This document shows, piece by piece, positions 6,027 to 12,984 of a stretch of 15,652 nucleotides of DNA. The stretch is from CAZTXD01 sp964617995 (GTDB taxonomy: Bacteria > Actinomycetota > Acidimicrobiia > Spongiisociales > ZC4RG35). How positions within the stretch are numbered: position 1 is the first letter of the stretch; every line of letters starts with the position of its first letter. The position numbers were made by a program, and so were the translations under genes. Location: assembly GCA_964617995.1 (NCBI GenBank), contig CAZTXD010000083.1, positions 1-15,652 of the forward strand. The letters run 5' to 3'. The notes under the pieces are model-generated. The model saw only the letters and a list, made by a program, of their open reading frames with translations. It did no database searches and was not told the DNA's origin.

Positions 6027-7096
6027 TCCAGGTACCTCCGGGGCACCCGCGGGCCCACCCCGCACACGATCTCATAGGTGATGGTGTCGAGCCGGGTGGC
6101 CCAGTCGTCGGCACTGATCTCCTGAGACGCCTGGGTGCCGATGAGAACCACCTCGTCGCCGACTCGAACGTCGTCTTCCCCCACGTCGACCACGATCTGG
6201 TCCATGGTGACCGTACCCGCCAGGGGATACCGCTTCCCGCCTATGAGCACGCCTCCGCCTGTGGCCGACAGGCGACGGGGAACGCCATCGGCGTACCCGA
6301 CGGGCACGGTGGCGACCGTCGAAGCTTCGGTGAGTGAGTAACGCCGACCGTAGGAAGGACGGGAGCCCGCCGGGAGCTGCTGGAGGTAGGAGACCTCCGA
6401 GACCAGACGCATCGCCGGAGCGAGAACGATACGACTGCGGGTGTCGGAACAGGGATGAAGCCCGTAGATGCCGAGACCAACACGCACCATCTCCGCCCGG
6501 GCCTCGGGAAATAGCACCGCCCCTGCGGTGTTGGCCAGGTGCCGGGGTGTGTGCAGCCCCGACACCGCCTTCTCGAAGCGCTCGATCTGATAGCGCGTGT
6601 AGTCGGGATCCTCGTCGGCGACGGCGAAATGGGTCCACACCGCCCCCAGCCTGAGCGGCGGGCGCACGCCCTCCAGCAGGTCGCCCAGGGCCTCCACCGG
6701 GGCGCCCACCCGATGCATCCCGGTGTCGATCTTGATGTGCACATCCACCGGGTCGGAGGCGACCTCGGCCAGCGCCTCGAGGAAGTGGCGGCGGTAGGCC
6801 GTGGGCGTGAGCCGCCAGTGGAGGATCTCGCCGACGGCGGAGGGCGACGGCTCCGACAGCACCAGGATGGGAGCTTCCACTCCCGCCTCGCGCAAGCCGA
6901 CTCCTTCCTCGACCAGCGCCACCGCCAGGGTGGAGGCGCCGGCGGCGAGGGCGGCCTCGGCAACGGGAACATCACCGTGGCCATAGCCGTCCGCCTTGAC
7001 GACCGCGCACAGCAGCGAAGGTGCCACCAGCTCCGCCAGTGCGGACACGTTGGCTCCGATTGCTCCCAGATCGATCTCGGCACGGGTGGGTCGCAC
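6023..7096 (-). CDS. alr: Alanine racemase (PLP-dependent)
   Basis: It interconverts L- and D-alanine, supplying D-Ala for peptidoglycan. The 357-residue product has normal length. The PLP lysine lies in AVVKADGYGHG (K34). HIKIDTGMHRVG (120-131) is the substrate/PLP segment. HLANTAGAV, VRVGLGIYG and the second-base tyrosine in PSYGRRYSL (Y249, contributed across the dimer) are present, as are VPVGYADGVPR and the C-terminal MDQIVVDVG. GTG at 7096 is chosen because the family begins just before the RAEIDLGAIGANV segment. The open frame continues far upstream only because the opposite strand encodes the histidine kinase. It is the first gene of the seven-gene minus-strand operon ending at tsaD. 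Confidence 0.97.
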   Translation of the reverse strand: MRPTRAEIDLGAIGANVSALAELVAPSLLCAVVKADGYGHGDVPVAEAALAAGASTLAVALVEEGVGLREAGVEAPILVLSEPSPSAVGEILHWRLTPTAYRRHFLEALAEVASDPVDVHIKIDTGMHRVGAPVEALGDLLEGVRPPLRLGAVWTHFAVADEDPDYTRYQIERFEKAVSGLHTPRHLANTAGAVLFPEARAEMVRVGLGIYGLHPCSDTRSRIVLAPAMRLVSEVSYLQQLPAGSRPSYGRRYSLTEASTVATVPVGYADGVPRRLSATGGGVLIGGKRYPLAGTVTMDQIVVDVGEDDVRVGDEVVLIGTQASQEISADDWATRLDTITYEIVCGVGPRVPRRYLE

Positions 7097-7156
7097 CCGC
7101 CAATCTTGGCACCTCGAAGGGGCGGAGTCGCGGCGGGAGCGGTACGCTCGGGAGGG
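7097..7156. promoter_or_regulatory. Divergent promoter region between alr and the histidine kinase
   Basis: These 60 bp must hold promoters for both directions. On the plus strand TACGCT (7143-7148), a TANNNT-type -10, ends 8 bases before the kinase ATG, which suits a leaderless or very short-leader transcript, as is common in actinobacteria. No -35 match is seen. GGAGGG directly touches the ATG and is too close to act as a normal ribosome-binding site. For alr, no convincing hexamers are found. Confidence 0.35.
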
Positions 7157-8440
7157 ATGGTCGCTCCGCTCCATCGGCCCGATGCCGACAGCCTGCATCA
7201 ACTGGAGGCCCTCTATCACCTGGCCGTCGAGTTGTCGGGCCTCCGCGACGTCGACAGTGTTCTCGACGTCGCTCTCCGTCACTGTCTCGACCTGACGGAT
7301 TCCCAGTTCGGCTTCATCGGCCTGGGCGGCCACAACCGCTCGGCCATGGAGATCGCCGCCATCCACGGCTTCCATCCCTCCGAGGACTTCTTCCGACGTC
7401 ACAGGCTCATCCCGCTTCGACCCAATGTCTTCGCCAATGCCGTGCTCGAGAACCGCCCCGTACGTTCGGCGGACGCCCGCTCCGACCCGGTGCGGGTCGG
7501 CCAGCCCTCCGGTCATCCCGAGGTTCGCACCTTCCTGGGCGTGCCGTTGCGCCTCAGCGACGAACCGATCGGCATGATCGGGCTCGCCAACCGACCCGAG
7601 CCCTACGAGGACAGTCACGAGCGTCTCCTGCTCACCTACGCCGCTCAGGTGGCGATCGTCATCGACAACGCTCAGCTCTACGAGCGGCTGGAGCTGGCCA
7701 ACGACATCCTCGAGCGCACCGTGGAAGAGCGGACCGCTCAGCTCCGTGCCACCGGCGCGGAGCTGGAGGAGAAGGCCCGCGAGCTGCAGCGGGTGCTGAC
7801 CGAGACGGTCGACGCCCAGGAGCAGGAACGCCAGCGTATCGCCCGCGACGTCCACGACGGGATCAACCAGCTCCTCATCGCCTCCATGCTCGAGCTGACC
7901 TCCGGGCGGCGCCGCCTGGAGATGGGCGCATACGACGACGCCCGCGAGGCGCTCGATGCCGCCCACATCATCCTCCGGCGGGTGGAGGCCGAGATCCGAC
8001 GGGTGGTGCACGACCTCCATCCACCGATCCTGGAGGGGCTGGGGCTGGCGGCTGCCATCCGGCGACTCGTCGACGAGTTCGCCGACCAGTCGGGGATCTC
8101 GTGCCGGTCCGACATCGCCGACGGGGGTCTTCGCCTGCCTCGCAGCCTGGAGGTGGGCGCCTACCGCATTCTCCAGGAGTCGATCCACAACGTCGCCTCC
8201 CATGCCGCCGCCACCGAGCTCGACGTCGAGCTCCGTTTCTCCAACGGCCACCTGGAGCTGGCCGTGACCGACAACGGCGTCGGCTTCGACCCGGAGGAAG
8301 CCCTGGCCCGCCCCAACGGCCATCTGGGGATGAGGAGCATGCGTCAACGCGCCGAGAGCCTCGACGGCACCCTGGAGGTGCACTCACGCCCCGGCGAGGG
8401 AACCTCGGTGAAGGCCACCCTGCCCTTCGATCTGTCATGA
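7157..8440 (+). CDS. Soluble GAF-domain sensor histidine kinase (HisKA_3, NarX/DegS/DosS-like class)
   Basis: This is the sensor of a two-component pair. The 427-residue product has an N-terminal GAF domain (about residues 20-175, including FGFIGLGG, RTFLGVPLRLSDEPIGMIGL and ERLLLTYAAQVAIVIDNAQLYERL). A long coiled-coil signalling helix follows (about 175-225), then the HisKA_3 dimerisation/phospho-acceptor helix EQERQRIARDVHDGINQLL with H233 as the phosphorylated His. The HATPase_c domain has N-box YRILQESIHNVASHA, G1 DNGVGFDP and G2 GHLGMRSMRQRAESLDG. No transmembrane helix or signal peptide is seen, so it senses a cytoplasmic cue. The GAF ligand (haem, small molecule or none) cannot be told from sequence. 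It is coupled to the next gene by ATGA. Confidence 0.93.
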   Translation: MVAPLHRPDADSLHQLEALYHLAVELSGLRDVDSVLDVALRHCLDLTDSQFGFIGLGGHNRSAMEIAAIHGFHPSEDFFRRHRLIPLRPNVFANAVLENRPVRSADARSDPVRVGQPSGHPEVRTFLGVPLRLSDEPIGMIGLANRPEPYEDSHERLLLTYAAQVAIVIDNAQLYERLELANDILERTVEERTAQLRATGAELEEKARELQRVLTETVDAQEQERQRIARDVHDGINQLLIASMLELTSGRRRLEMGAYDDAREALDAAHIILRRVEAEIRRVVHDLHPPILEGLGLAAAIRRLVDEFADQSGISCRSDIADGGLRLPRSLEVGAYRILQESIHNVASHAAATELDVELRFSNGHLELAVTDNGVGFDPEEALARPNGHLGMRSMRQRAESLDGTLEVHSRPGEGTSVKATLPFDLS

Positions 8441-9075
8441 CCGACGTTGCCCGTGTCCTCATCGTCGACGACCACCCGGTGGTGAGGAAGGGCATCCGCA
8501 GCCTCCTGTCGAACTATCCGCAGCTGGACGTGACCGCCGAGGCGGGGACACGGAACGAAGCCGTAGCCCGCTTCCGCGAGAGCCGTCCTGATGTGGTCCT
8601 CCTCGACATCCGCCTCGGCAAGGACTCCGGCCTGGAGGTACTCGACGAGCTCCTCGATCTCGACCCCGGAGCCCGGATCCTGATGCTGAGCTCCTTCGAC
8701 GACGAGGAGTACCTGACCCGCAGTCTGCGGGCCGGTGCGCTCGGATACATACTCAAGGGCGACTCGGATGCGGTGCTCGTGTCGGCGATCGAGACCGTGG
8801 CGGGGGGCGGCCGCGCCCTCGGCCCCGAGATGACTCACCGACTGGTGGAGCAGCTCTACGGCGATCACCACCCCGAGGGTGACGAGATCTTCGACGACGT
8901 CGACCGCGAGATCCTGGAAGCGCTCGCCGACGGAGCCTCCAACCATCAGATAGCGCTGCGGCTGTTCATGAGCGACTCCACCGTGAAACGCCGCATCCGG
9001 GCGATATTCGACCATCTGGGAGTCAACCGGCGGCCCGAGGCGGTGGCCGAGGCGGTGCGCCGCGGCCTCGTGTGA
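8437..9075 (+). CDS. NarL/FixJ-family response regulator (REC + LuxR-type HTH)
   Basis: This is the DNA-binding partner of the kinase directly upstream (ATGA overlap). The 212-residue product has a receiver domain with acidic pair D11-D12, phospho-acceptor D57 in VVLLDIRLG, switch serines S85/S86 and conserved K107 in GYILKG. A short linker leads to a LuxR/NarL helix-turn-helix, FDDVDREILEALADGASNHQIALRLFMSDSTVKRRIRAIFDHLGVN (about 150-195), whose SNHQIA..LF.S..TVKR..R.IF..LGV pattern is standard. The gene ends 124 bp before coxM on the same strand. Control of the cox operon is likely from position but is not proven. Confidence 0.93.
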   Translation: MTDVARVLIVDDHPVVRKGIRSLLSNYPQLDVTAEAGTRNEAVARFRESRPDVVLLDIRLGKDSGLEVLDELLDLDPGARILMLSSFDDEEYLTRSLRAGALGYILKGDSDAVLVSAIETVAGGGRALGPEMTHRLVEQLYGDHHPEGDEIFDDVDREILEALADGASNHQIALRLFMSDSTVKRRIRAIFDHLGVNRRPEAVAEAVRRGLV

Positions 9076-9105
9076 CCCGACAGGCTCATCGACCTCCTTC
9101 GATAG

Positions 9106-9131
9106 GACCCGATCGGGTCATCGAATGACCC
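9106..9131. promoter_or_regulatory. Nested inverted repeats upstream of coxM (candidate operator)
   Basis: Two perfect inverted repeats overlap: GACCCGATCGGGTC (9106-9119) and GGGTCAT-CGA-ATGACCC (9115-9131). They share the GGGTC arm, so the half-site appears three times in 26 bp. The preceding gene's end holds a further TGACCCGA (9073-9080). No T-run follows, which argues against a plain terminator. A possible -10 TAGGTT (9164-9169) lies 32 bp downstream without a recognisable -35, as expected for an activator-dependent promoter with its site upstream. Dimeric NarL-type regulators bind such repeats. Confidence 0.5.
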
Positions 9132-9199
9132 TCGCACACGGCACCGAGCAGACCGACGACACGTAGGTTCGGGCGTGAGGCACCCCAGGAGGTGAGCAG

Positions 9200-10075
9200 G
9201 TGTATCCCGCACCGTTCGACTACTCGGCTCCAGGATCGGTGGAGGAGGCAACCGCGCTCCTTTCCGACCTGGGCCCCGACGGCAGAGTTCTGGCCGGGGG
9301 CCAGAGCCTTCTCGCCATGATGAAGCTGCGTCTCGCCGCTCCCGGCCATCTGGTGGACATCAACCGGATCGACGGCCTCGACGGGATCGAAGAGATCAAC
9401 GGGCATCTCCAGATCGGCGCCCTCGTCCGCCACGCCGACATCGTCGGCAGCGACACGGTCGGTGGCGCCAGCCCTCTGGTGGCGTCCACGGCACCCTGGG
9501 TGGCGGACCCCCTGGTCCGTAACCGGGGCACGGTGTGCGGCTCCATTGCCCACTGCGACCCGGAAGGAGACTGGAACTCGGTGATGCTGGCCCTCGGTGC
9601 CGAGGTGGTCGCCACCTCCGGCTCCGGGGAGCGGGTCATCCCCATCGCCGACTTCGTCGTCGACTTTTTCACCAACTCGCTGGAGATCGGCGAGATGGTC
9701 ACCGCCGTCCGGGTGCCGAAGGCGGACTCGCGCACGGGCGGTGCCTACCTGAAGCTGGAGAGGAAGGTGGGCGACTACGCCACGGTCGGGGTGGCCACCC
9801 ACCTGCGCCTCGATGAAGGCGGCAAGGTCGCCGAAGCCGGGATAGGCCTGACGAGTGTCGGGCCCCGCAACATCAAGGCGGTCGAGGCGGAGCAGGCGCT
9901 GGTGGGAGAGACACCGGGAGCGGAGTTGCTCGCCACCGCCGCCCGCCTCGCCGGCGAGGCCTCCGACCCGGCATCGGACGTTCGGGGACCGGCCGAGTAC
10001 AAACGAGCCGTCGTCGAGAGCTACGTCGAGCGGGGTCTCCACGCATGTCTCCGCCAGATCAACGAGGAGTCCTGA
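9200..10075 (+). CDS. coxM: Aerobic carbon monoxide dehydrogenase, medium (FAD) subunit CoxM
   Basis: This is the FAD subunit of the molybdenum CO dehydrogenase; it takes electrons from the iron-sulfur subunit and passes them on to the respiratory chain. The 291-residue product has the family length and fold: MYPAPFDYSAPGSVEEA at the start, the first FAD motif AGGQS (residues 32-36) in LAGGQSLLAMMKLRLAAPGH, and the second at residues 111-115 in GTVCGSIAHCDPEGDW. The C-terminal half (GGAYLKLERKVGDYATVGVA) is the CO dehydrogenase flavoprotein C-terminal domain. The second motif usually reads T-x-G-G; here it is TVCGS with C113. GTG at 9200 follows an excellent AGGAGGTGA (9187-9195). The stop and the coxS start share one base (TGATG). 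The order M-S-L is that of form I cox operons. Confidence 0.94.
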   Translation: MYPAPFDYSAPGSVEEATALLSDLGPDGRVLAGGQSLLAMMKLRLAAPGHLVDINRIDGLDGIEEINGHLQIGALVRHADIVGSDTVGGASPLVASTAPWVADPLVRNRGTVCGSIAHCDPEGDWNSVMLALGAEVVATSGSGERVIPIADFVVDFFTNSLEIGEMVTAVRVPKADSRTGGAYLKLERKVGDYATVGVATHLRLDEGGKVAEAGIGLTSVGPRNIKAVEAEQALVGETPGAELLATAARLAGEASDPASDVRGPAEYKRAVVESYVERGLHACLRQINEES

Positions 10076-10557
10076 TGCAGGTCAATGTCACCATCAACGG
10101 CATCGAGCGCTCCGCCGAGGCCGAGCCCCGGATGCTGCTCGTCGACTTCATCCGTTCCCGCCTCGGCCTCACCGGCACGCACATCGGCTGTGACACCACG
10201 TCGTGTGGGGCCTGCACGGTCATACTCGACGGCAAGCCGGTCAAGTCTTGCACGGTGCTGGCCGTCCAGGCCGACGGATCGGAGGTGCGAACCGTCGAGG
10301 GGCTGAAACAAGACGGCAACCTCCACCCCATCCAGAGCGCCTTCAAGGAGCACCACGGTCTCCAATGTGGCTTCTGCACCCCCGGAATGATGCTGGTCGG
10401 CACCGCTCTCCTGGAACGGAACCGCGAGCCTTCCGAAGAGGAGGTCCGCTGGGAGATCAGCGGCAACATCTGCCGCTGCACGGGCTACCAGAACATCGTC
10501 ACCGCCATCCAGGCCGCCGGCCGGGAGATGGCCAACCCCGAGGAGGTATCGGCATGA
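10075..10557 (+). CDS. coxS: Aerobic carbon monoxide dehydrogenase, small (2 x [2Fe-2S]) subunit CoxS
   Basis: It carries electrons from the molybdenum site in CoxL to FAD in CoxM. The 160-residue product has two iron-sulfur domains. The N-terminal plant-ferredoxin type has ligands C39, C44, C47 and C59 (GCDTTSCGACTVILDGK). The C-terminal helical domain has C98, C101, C133 and C135 (GLQCGFCTPGMM and GNICRCTGYQNIV). All eight expected cysteines are present, so both clusters should be intact. ATG at 10075 follows GAGGAGTCC inside the end of coxM. A longer start within coxM would add an unrelated stretch before the family N-terminus MQVNVTINGIE. The stop overlaps the coxL ATG by ATGA. Confidence 0.96.
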   Translation: MQVNVTINGIERSAEAEPRMLLVDFIRSRLGLTGTHIGCDTTSCGACTVILDGKPVKSCTVLAVQADGSEVRTVEGLKQDGNLHPIQSAFKEHHGLQCGFCTPGMMLVGTALLERNREPSEEEVRWEISGNICRCTGYQNIVTAIQAAGREMANPEEVSA

Positions 10558-12932
10558 CCACCACCGCCCACCGACCAGCGACCACGCCTGAGGTCGGCGG
10601 CGTCGGCCACTCGGTCCGCCGCAAGGAAGACGCGAGGTTCATCCAGGGCGCCGGCAACTACCTCGACGACGTCGTGCTACCCGGGATGCTCCACATGGCG
10701 ATCGTGCGGTCCCCGATCGCCCACGGACGCATCGTCTCGATCGACACCTCGGCGGCTTCGGCCGTGGAGGGCGTCGTCGCGGTGGTGACCGGCGAGTTGA
10801 TGGCCGAGCACAACCTGGCCTGGATGCCCACGCTCTCGGGAGACACCCAGGCCGTCCTCGCCACCGACAAGGTGCGTTACCAGGGTCAGGAGGTGGCGGC
10901 CGTCATCGCCACCGACCCCTACGTCGCCCGCGACGCCGCAATCCTCGTCGACGTCGACTACGAGGAACTCGAGGCCATCACCAGCCCCCAGCAGGCGCTG
11001 GCCGACGGCGCGGTGCTGATCCGCGACGAGAAGGAGGGCCAGAGCGACAACGTCGTCTACGAATGGGAGACGGGCAACAAGGATGCCACCGATCAGGCCT
11101 TCGCAGAGGCGCACCTGGTGGTCGGCCTGGAGACCCACTACCCCCGTTCCCACCCCTCACCGCTGGAGACGTGCGGCGCCGTCGCCGACCTGAACCCGGC
11201 GACGGGCCAGGCGACCATCTACCTCACCTCCCAGGCTCCCCACGCCCACCGCACGCTCTTCGCGCTAGTGACCGGCCTGCCGGAGGAGAACATCCGGATC
11301 ATCTCCCCCGACATCGGAGGCGGGTTCGGCAACAAGGTGCCGATATACCCGGGCTACGTCGTGGCCACCGCCGCCTCCCTGCTCCTGGGCCACCCCGTCA
11401 AATGGGTGGAGACGCGGTCGGAGAACCTCATCTCCACCGGCTTCGCCCGAGACTTCCACATGAAGGGCGAGCTGGCGCTCACATCCGACGGGAGGATCAC
11501 GGCCATGCGAGCCTCGATCCTCTCCGACCAGGGCGCCTTCTTCGCCGACGCCCAGCCGACGCGATTTCGGGCGGGGCTGTTCCACATATGCACGGGGTCC
11601 TACGACATTCCCAACGCCCACGTCTCGGCGAAAGGGGCATTCACCAACAAGGCGCCCGGCGGGGTGGCTTATCGCTGCTCGTTCCGGGTCACGGAGGCGA
11701 GTTACCTGATCGAGCGGCTGGCCGAGGACGCGGCCTGGAAGCTGGACATGGACCCGGCCGAGTTCCGTCGCAAGAACTTCATCCGCTCCGACCAGTTCCC
11801 ATACCACTCCCCCACAGGCTTCGTGTACGACTCCGGTGACTACCACACCGCTCTCGACCAGGCGCTGGAGCTGGCGTCATATTCCGGATGGCGCCAGAAG
11901 CAAGCGGCCGGCCCCACCGCCGACGGGAAGCTGATCGGCATCGGGATGGCTTCGTTCACCGAGGTGGTGGGTGCCGGCAACTCGCGGGAATGGGACATCG
12001 CCGGGCTCAAGATGATCGACTCGGCCGAGTTGCGTGTTCATCCCACCGGCAAGGCGATCCTCAAGCTCGGAGTCAAGAGCCAGGGCCAGGGTCATGAGAC
12101 CACCTTCGCCCAGATCGTTGCCGAGGAACTGGGCATACCCGCAACCGACATCAAGGTGGTCGAGGGCGACACGGACAACACGCCCTACGGCCTCGGTACC
12201 TACGCCTCGCGCTCCACCCCGGTGGGTGGGGCCGCTACCGCCATGGTGTCGCGCAAGCTGCGGGACAAGGCCCGCAAGCTCGCAGCCCACCTCCTGGAGG
12301 CGGCGGAAGAGGATCTGGAGTGGGAACCCGGCAAGTTCACCGTCAGGGGCACCGACTCGTCGGTGACGATCCAGGACATCGCCTTCGCCGCCTACACCAA
12401 CTTCCCCGAGGAGATGGAAGCCGGGTTGGAAGGCGTCCACTACTACGACCCACCCAACATGACCTACCCGTTCGGCACCTACATAGTCGTCGTCGAGGTC
12501 GACCCCGGTGACGGGACGTGGAAGGTGAAGGAGATGGTCGCCGTCGACGACTGCGGCGTGCGGATCAACCCGATGATCGTCGAAGGCCAGATCACCGGGG
12601 GACTCACCGAGGGCTTCGCCAAGGCGAACATGCAGTGGATCACCTTCGACGAGATGGGCAACTGCATCGGCTCGAACTTCCTCGACTATCTGGTTCCGAC
12701 CGCCTACGAGACACCCCGCTTCACCCTCGGGGAGACGGTAACGCCGTCTCCTCATCATCCGCTGGGTGCCAAGGGAGTGGGGGAATCGGCCACCGTGGGC
12801 TCCCCCGCCGCCTACGTCAACGCCGTGCTCGACGCCCTCCGTCACAGTGGCCACGACGTGGCCAACCTGGACATGCCGGTGCTCGCCCACCGGGTGTGGG
12901 GAGCCATCAACGGCGTGGAGGTGAGCCCATAG
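10554..12932 (+). CDS. coxL: Form I aerobic carbon monoxide dehydrogenase, large (Mo-Cu) subunit CoxL
   Basis: This is the catalytic subunit oxidising CO to CO2 at a Mo-S-Cu centre with molybdopterin cytosine dinucleotide. The 792-residue product has near-normal length. The decisive signature is AYRCSFR at residues 372-378, with C375 as the copper ligand; form II and other family members have AYRGAGR or a different loop here. Other family marks are GVGHSVRRKEDARFIQGAGN at the N-terminus, HYPRSHPSPLETCGAVADLN, SPDIGGGFGNKVPIYPGYV (pterin contact), GQGHETTFAQIVAEELGIP and the catalytic Glu in KGVGESATVGSPAAY (E744). ATG at 10554 follows GAGGAGGT and overlaps coxS. Such enzymes let aerobic bacteria live on, or survive with, atmospheric or higher CO. 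No frameshift or missing key residue was seen. Confidence 0.96.
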   Translation: MTTTAHRPATTPEVGGVGHSVRRKEDARFIQGAGNYLDDVVLPGMLHMAIVRSPIAHGRIVSIDTSAASAVEGVVAVVTGELMAEHNLAWMPTLSGDTQAVLATDKVRYQGQEVAAVIATDPYVARDAAILVDVDYEELEAITSPQQALADGAVLIRDEKEGQSDNVVYEWETGNKDATDQAFAEAHLVVGLETHYPRSHPSPLETCGAVADLNPATGQATIYLTSQAPHAHRTLFALVTGLPEENIRIISPDIGGGFGNKVPIYPGYVVATAASLLLGHPVKWVETRSENLISTGFARDFHMKGELALTSDGRITAMRASILSDQGAFFADAQPTRFRAGLFHICTGSYDIPNAHVSAKGAFTNKAPGGVAYRCSFRVTEASYLIERLAEDAAWKLDMDPAEFRRKNFIRSDQFPYHSPTGFVYDSGDYHTALDQALELASYSGWRQKQAAGPTADGKLIGIGMASFTEVVGAGNSREWDIAGLKMIDSAELRVHPTGKAILKLGVKSQGQGHETTFAQIVAEELGIPATDIKVVEGDTDNTPYGLGTYASRSTPVGGAATAMVSRKLRDKARKLAAHLLEAAEEDLEWEPGKFTVRGTDSSVTIQDIAFAAYTNFPEEMEAGLEGVHYYDPPNMTYPFGTYIVVVEVDPGDGTWKVKEMVAVDDCGVRINPMIVEGQITGGLTEGFAKANMQWITFDEMGNCIGSNFLDYLVPTAYETPRFTLGETVTPSPHHPLGAKGVGESATVGSPAAYVNAVLDALRHSGHDVANLDMPVLAHRVWGAINGVEVSP

Positions 12933-12959
12933 AGTCGGGAGTCGGAACCCGGAAGGTGA

Positions 12960-12981
12960 CCGCCGCCTGCGCAAGCGGCGG
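12960..12981 (+). other. GC-only stem-loop just before the xdhC-like start
   Basis: CCGCCGC (12960-12966) pairs with GCGGCGG (12975-12981) around an 8-nt loop, ending three bases before the ATG at 12985. The nearest ribosome-binding-like sequence, GGAAGGTGA (12951-12959), lies on the far side of the stem. The hairpin may bring it close to the ATG, or may damp expression of the maturation gene relative to coxL. Confidence 0.4.
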
Positions 12982-12984
12982 CGG

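Noticed and set aside
6023..8383. A 786-codon open frame on the minus strand extending alr far upstream
   Set aside because: Only the last ~357 codons match alanine racemase. The rest is the antisense of the histidine kinase, open because of GC-rich third-position bias.
7021..9075. A 684-codon plus-strand frame that could look like a large protein fused to the response regulator
   Set aside because: The part before 8437 is an out-of-frame Arg/Pro-rich reading of the kinase gene. The regulator starts at the ATGA overlap.
9106..9119. DosR-type box upstream of coxM
   Set aside because: GACCCGATCGGGTC does not fit the GGGACT...AGTCCC pattern known for DosR.
9200..12932. Xanthine dehydrogenase or form II CO dehydrogenase-like enzyme
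   Set aside because: The AYRCSFR loop with C375 is the form I CO dehydrogenase signature, and the order M-S-L agrees with it.
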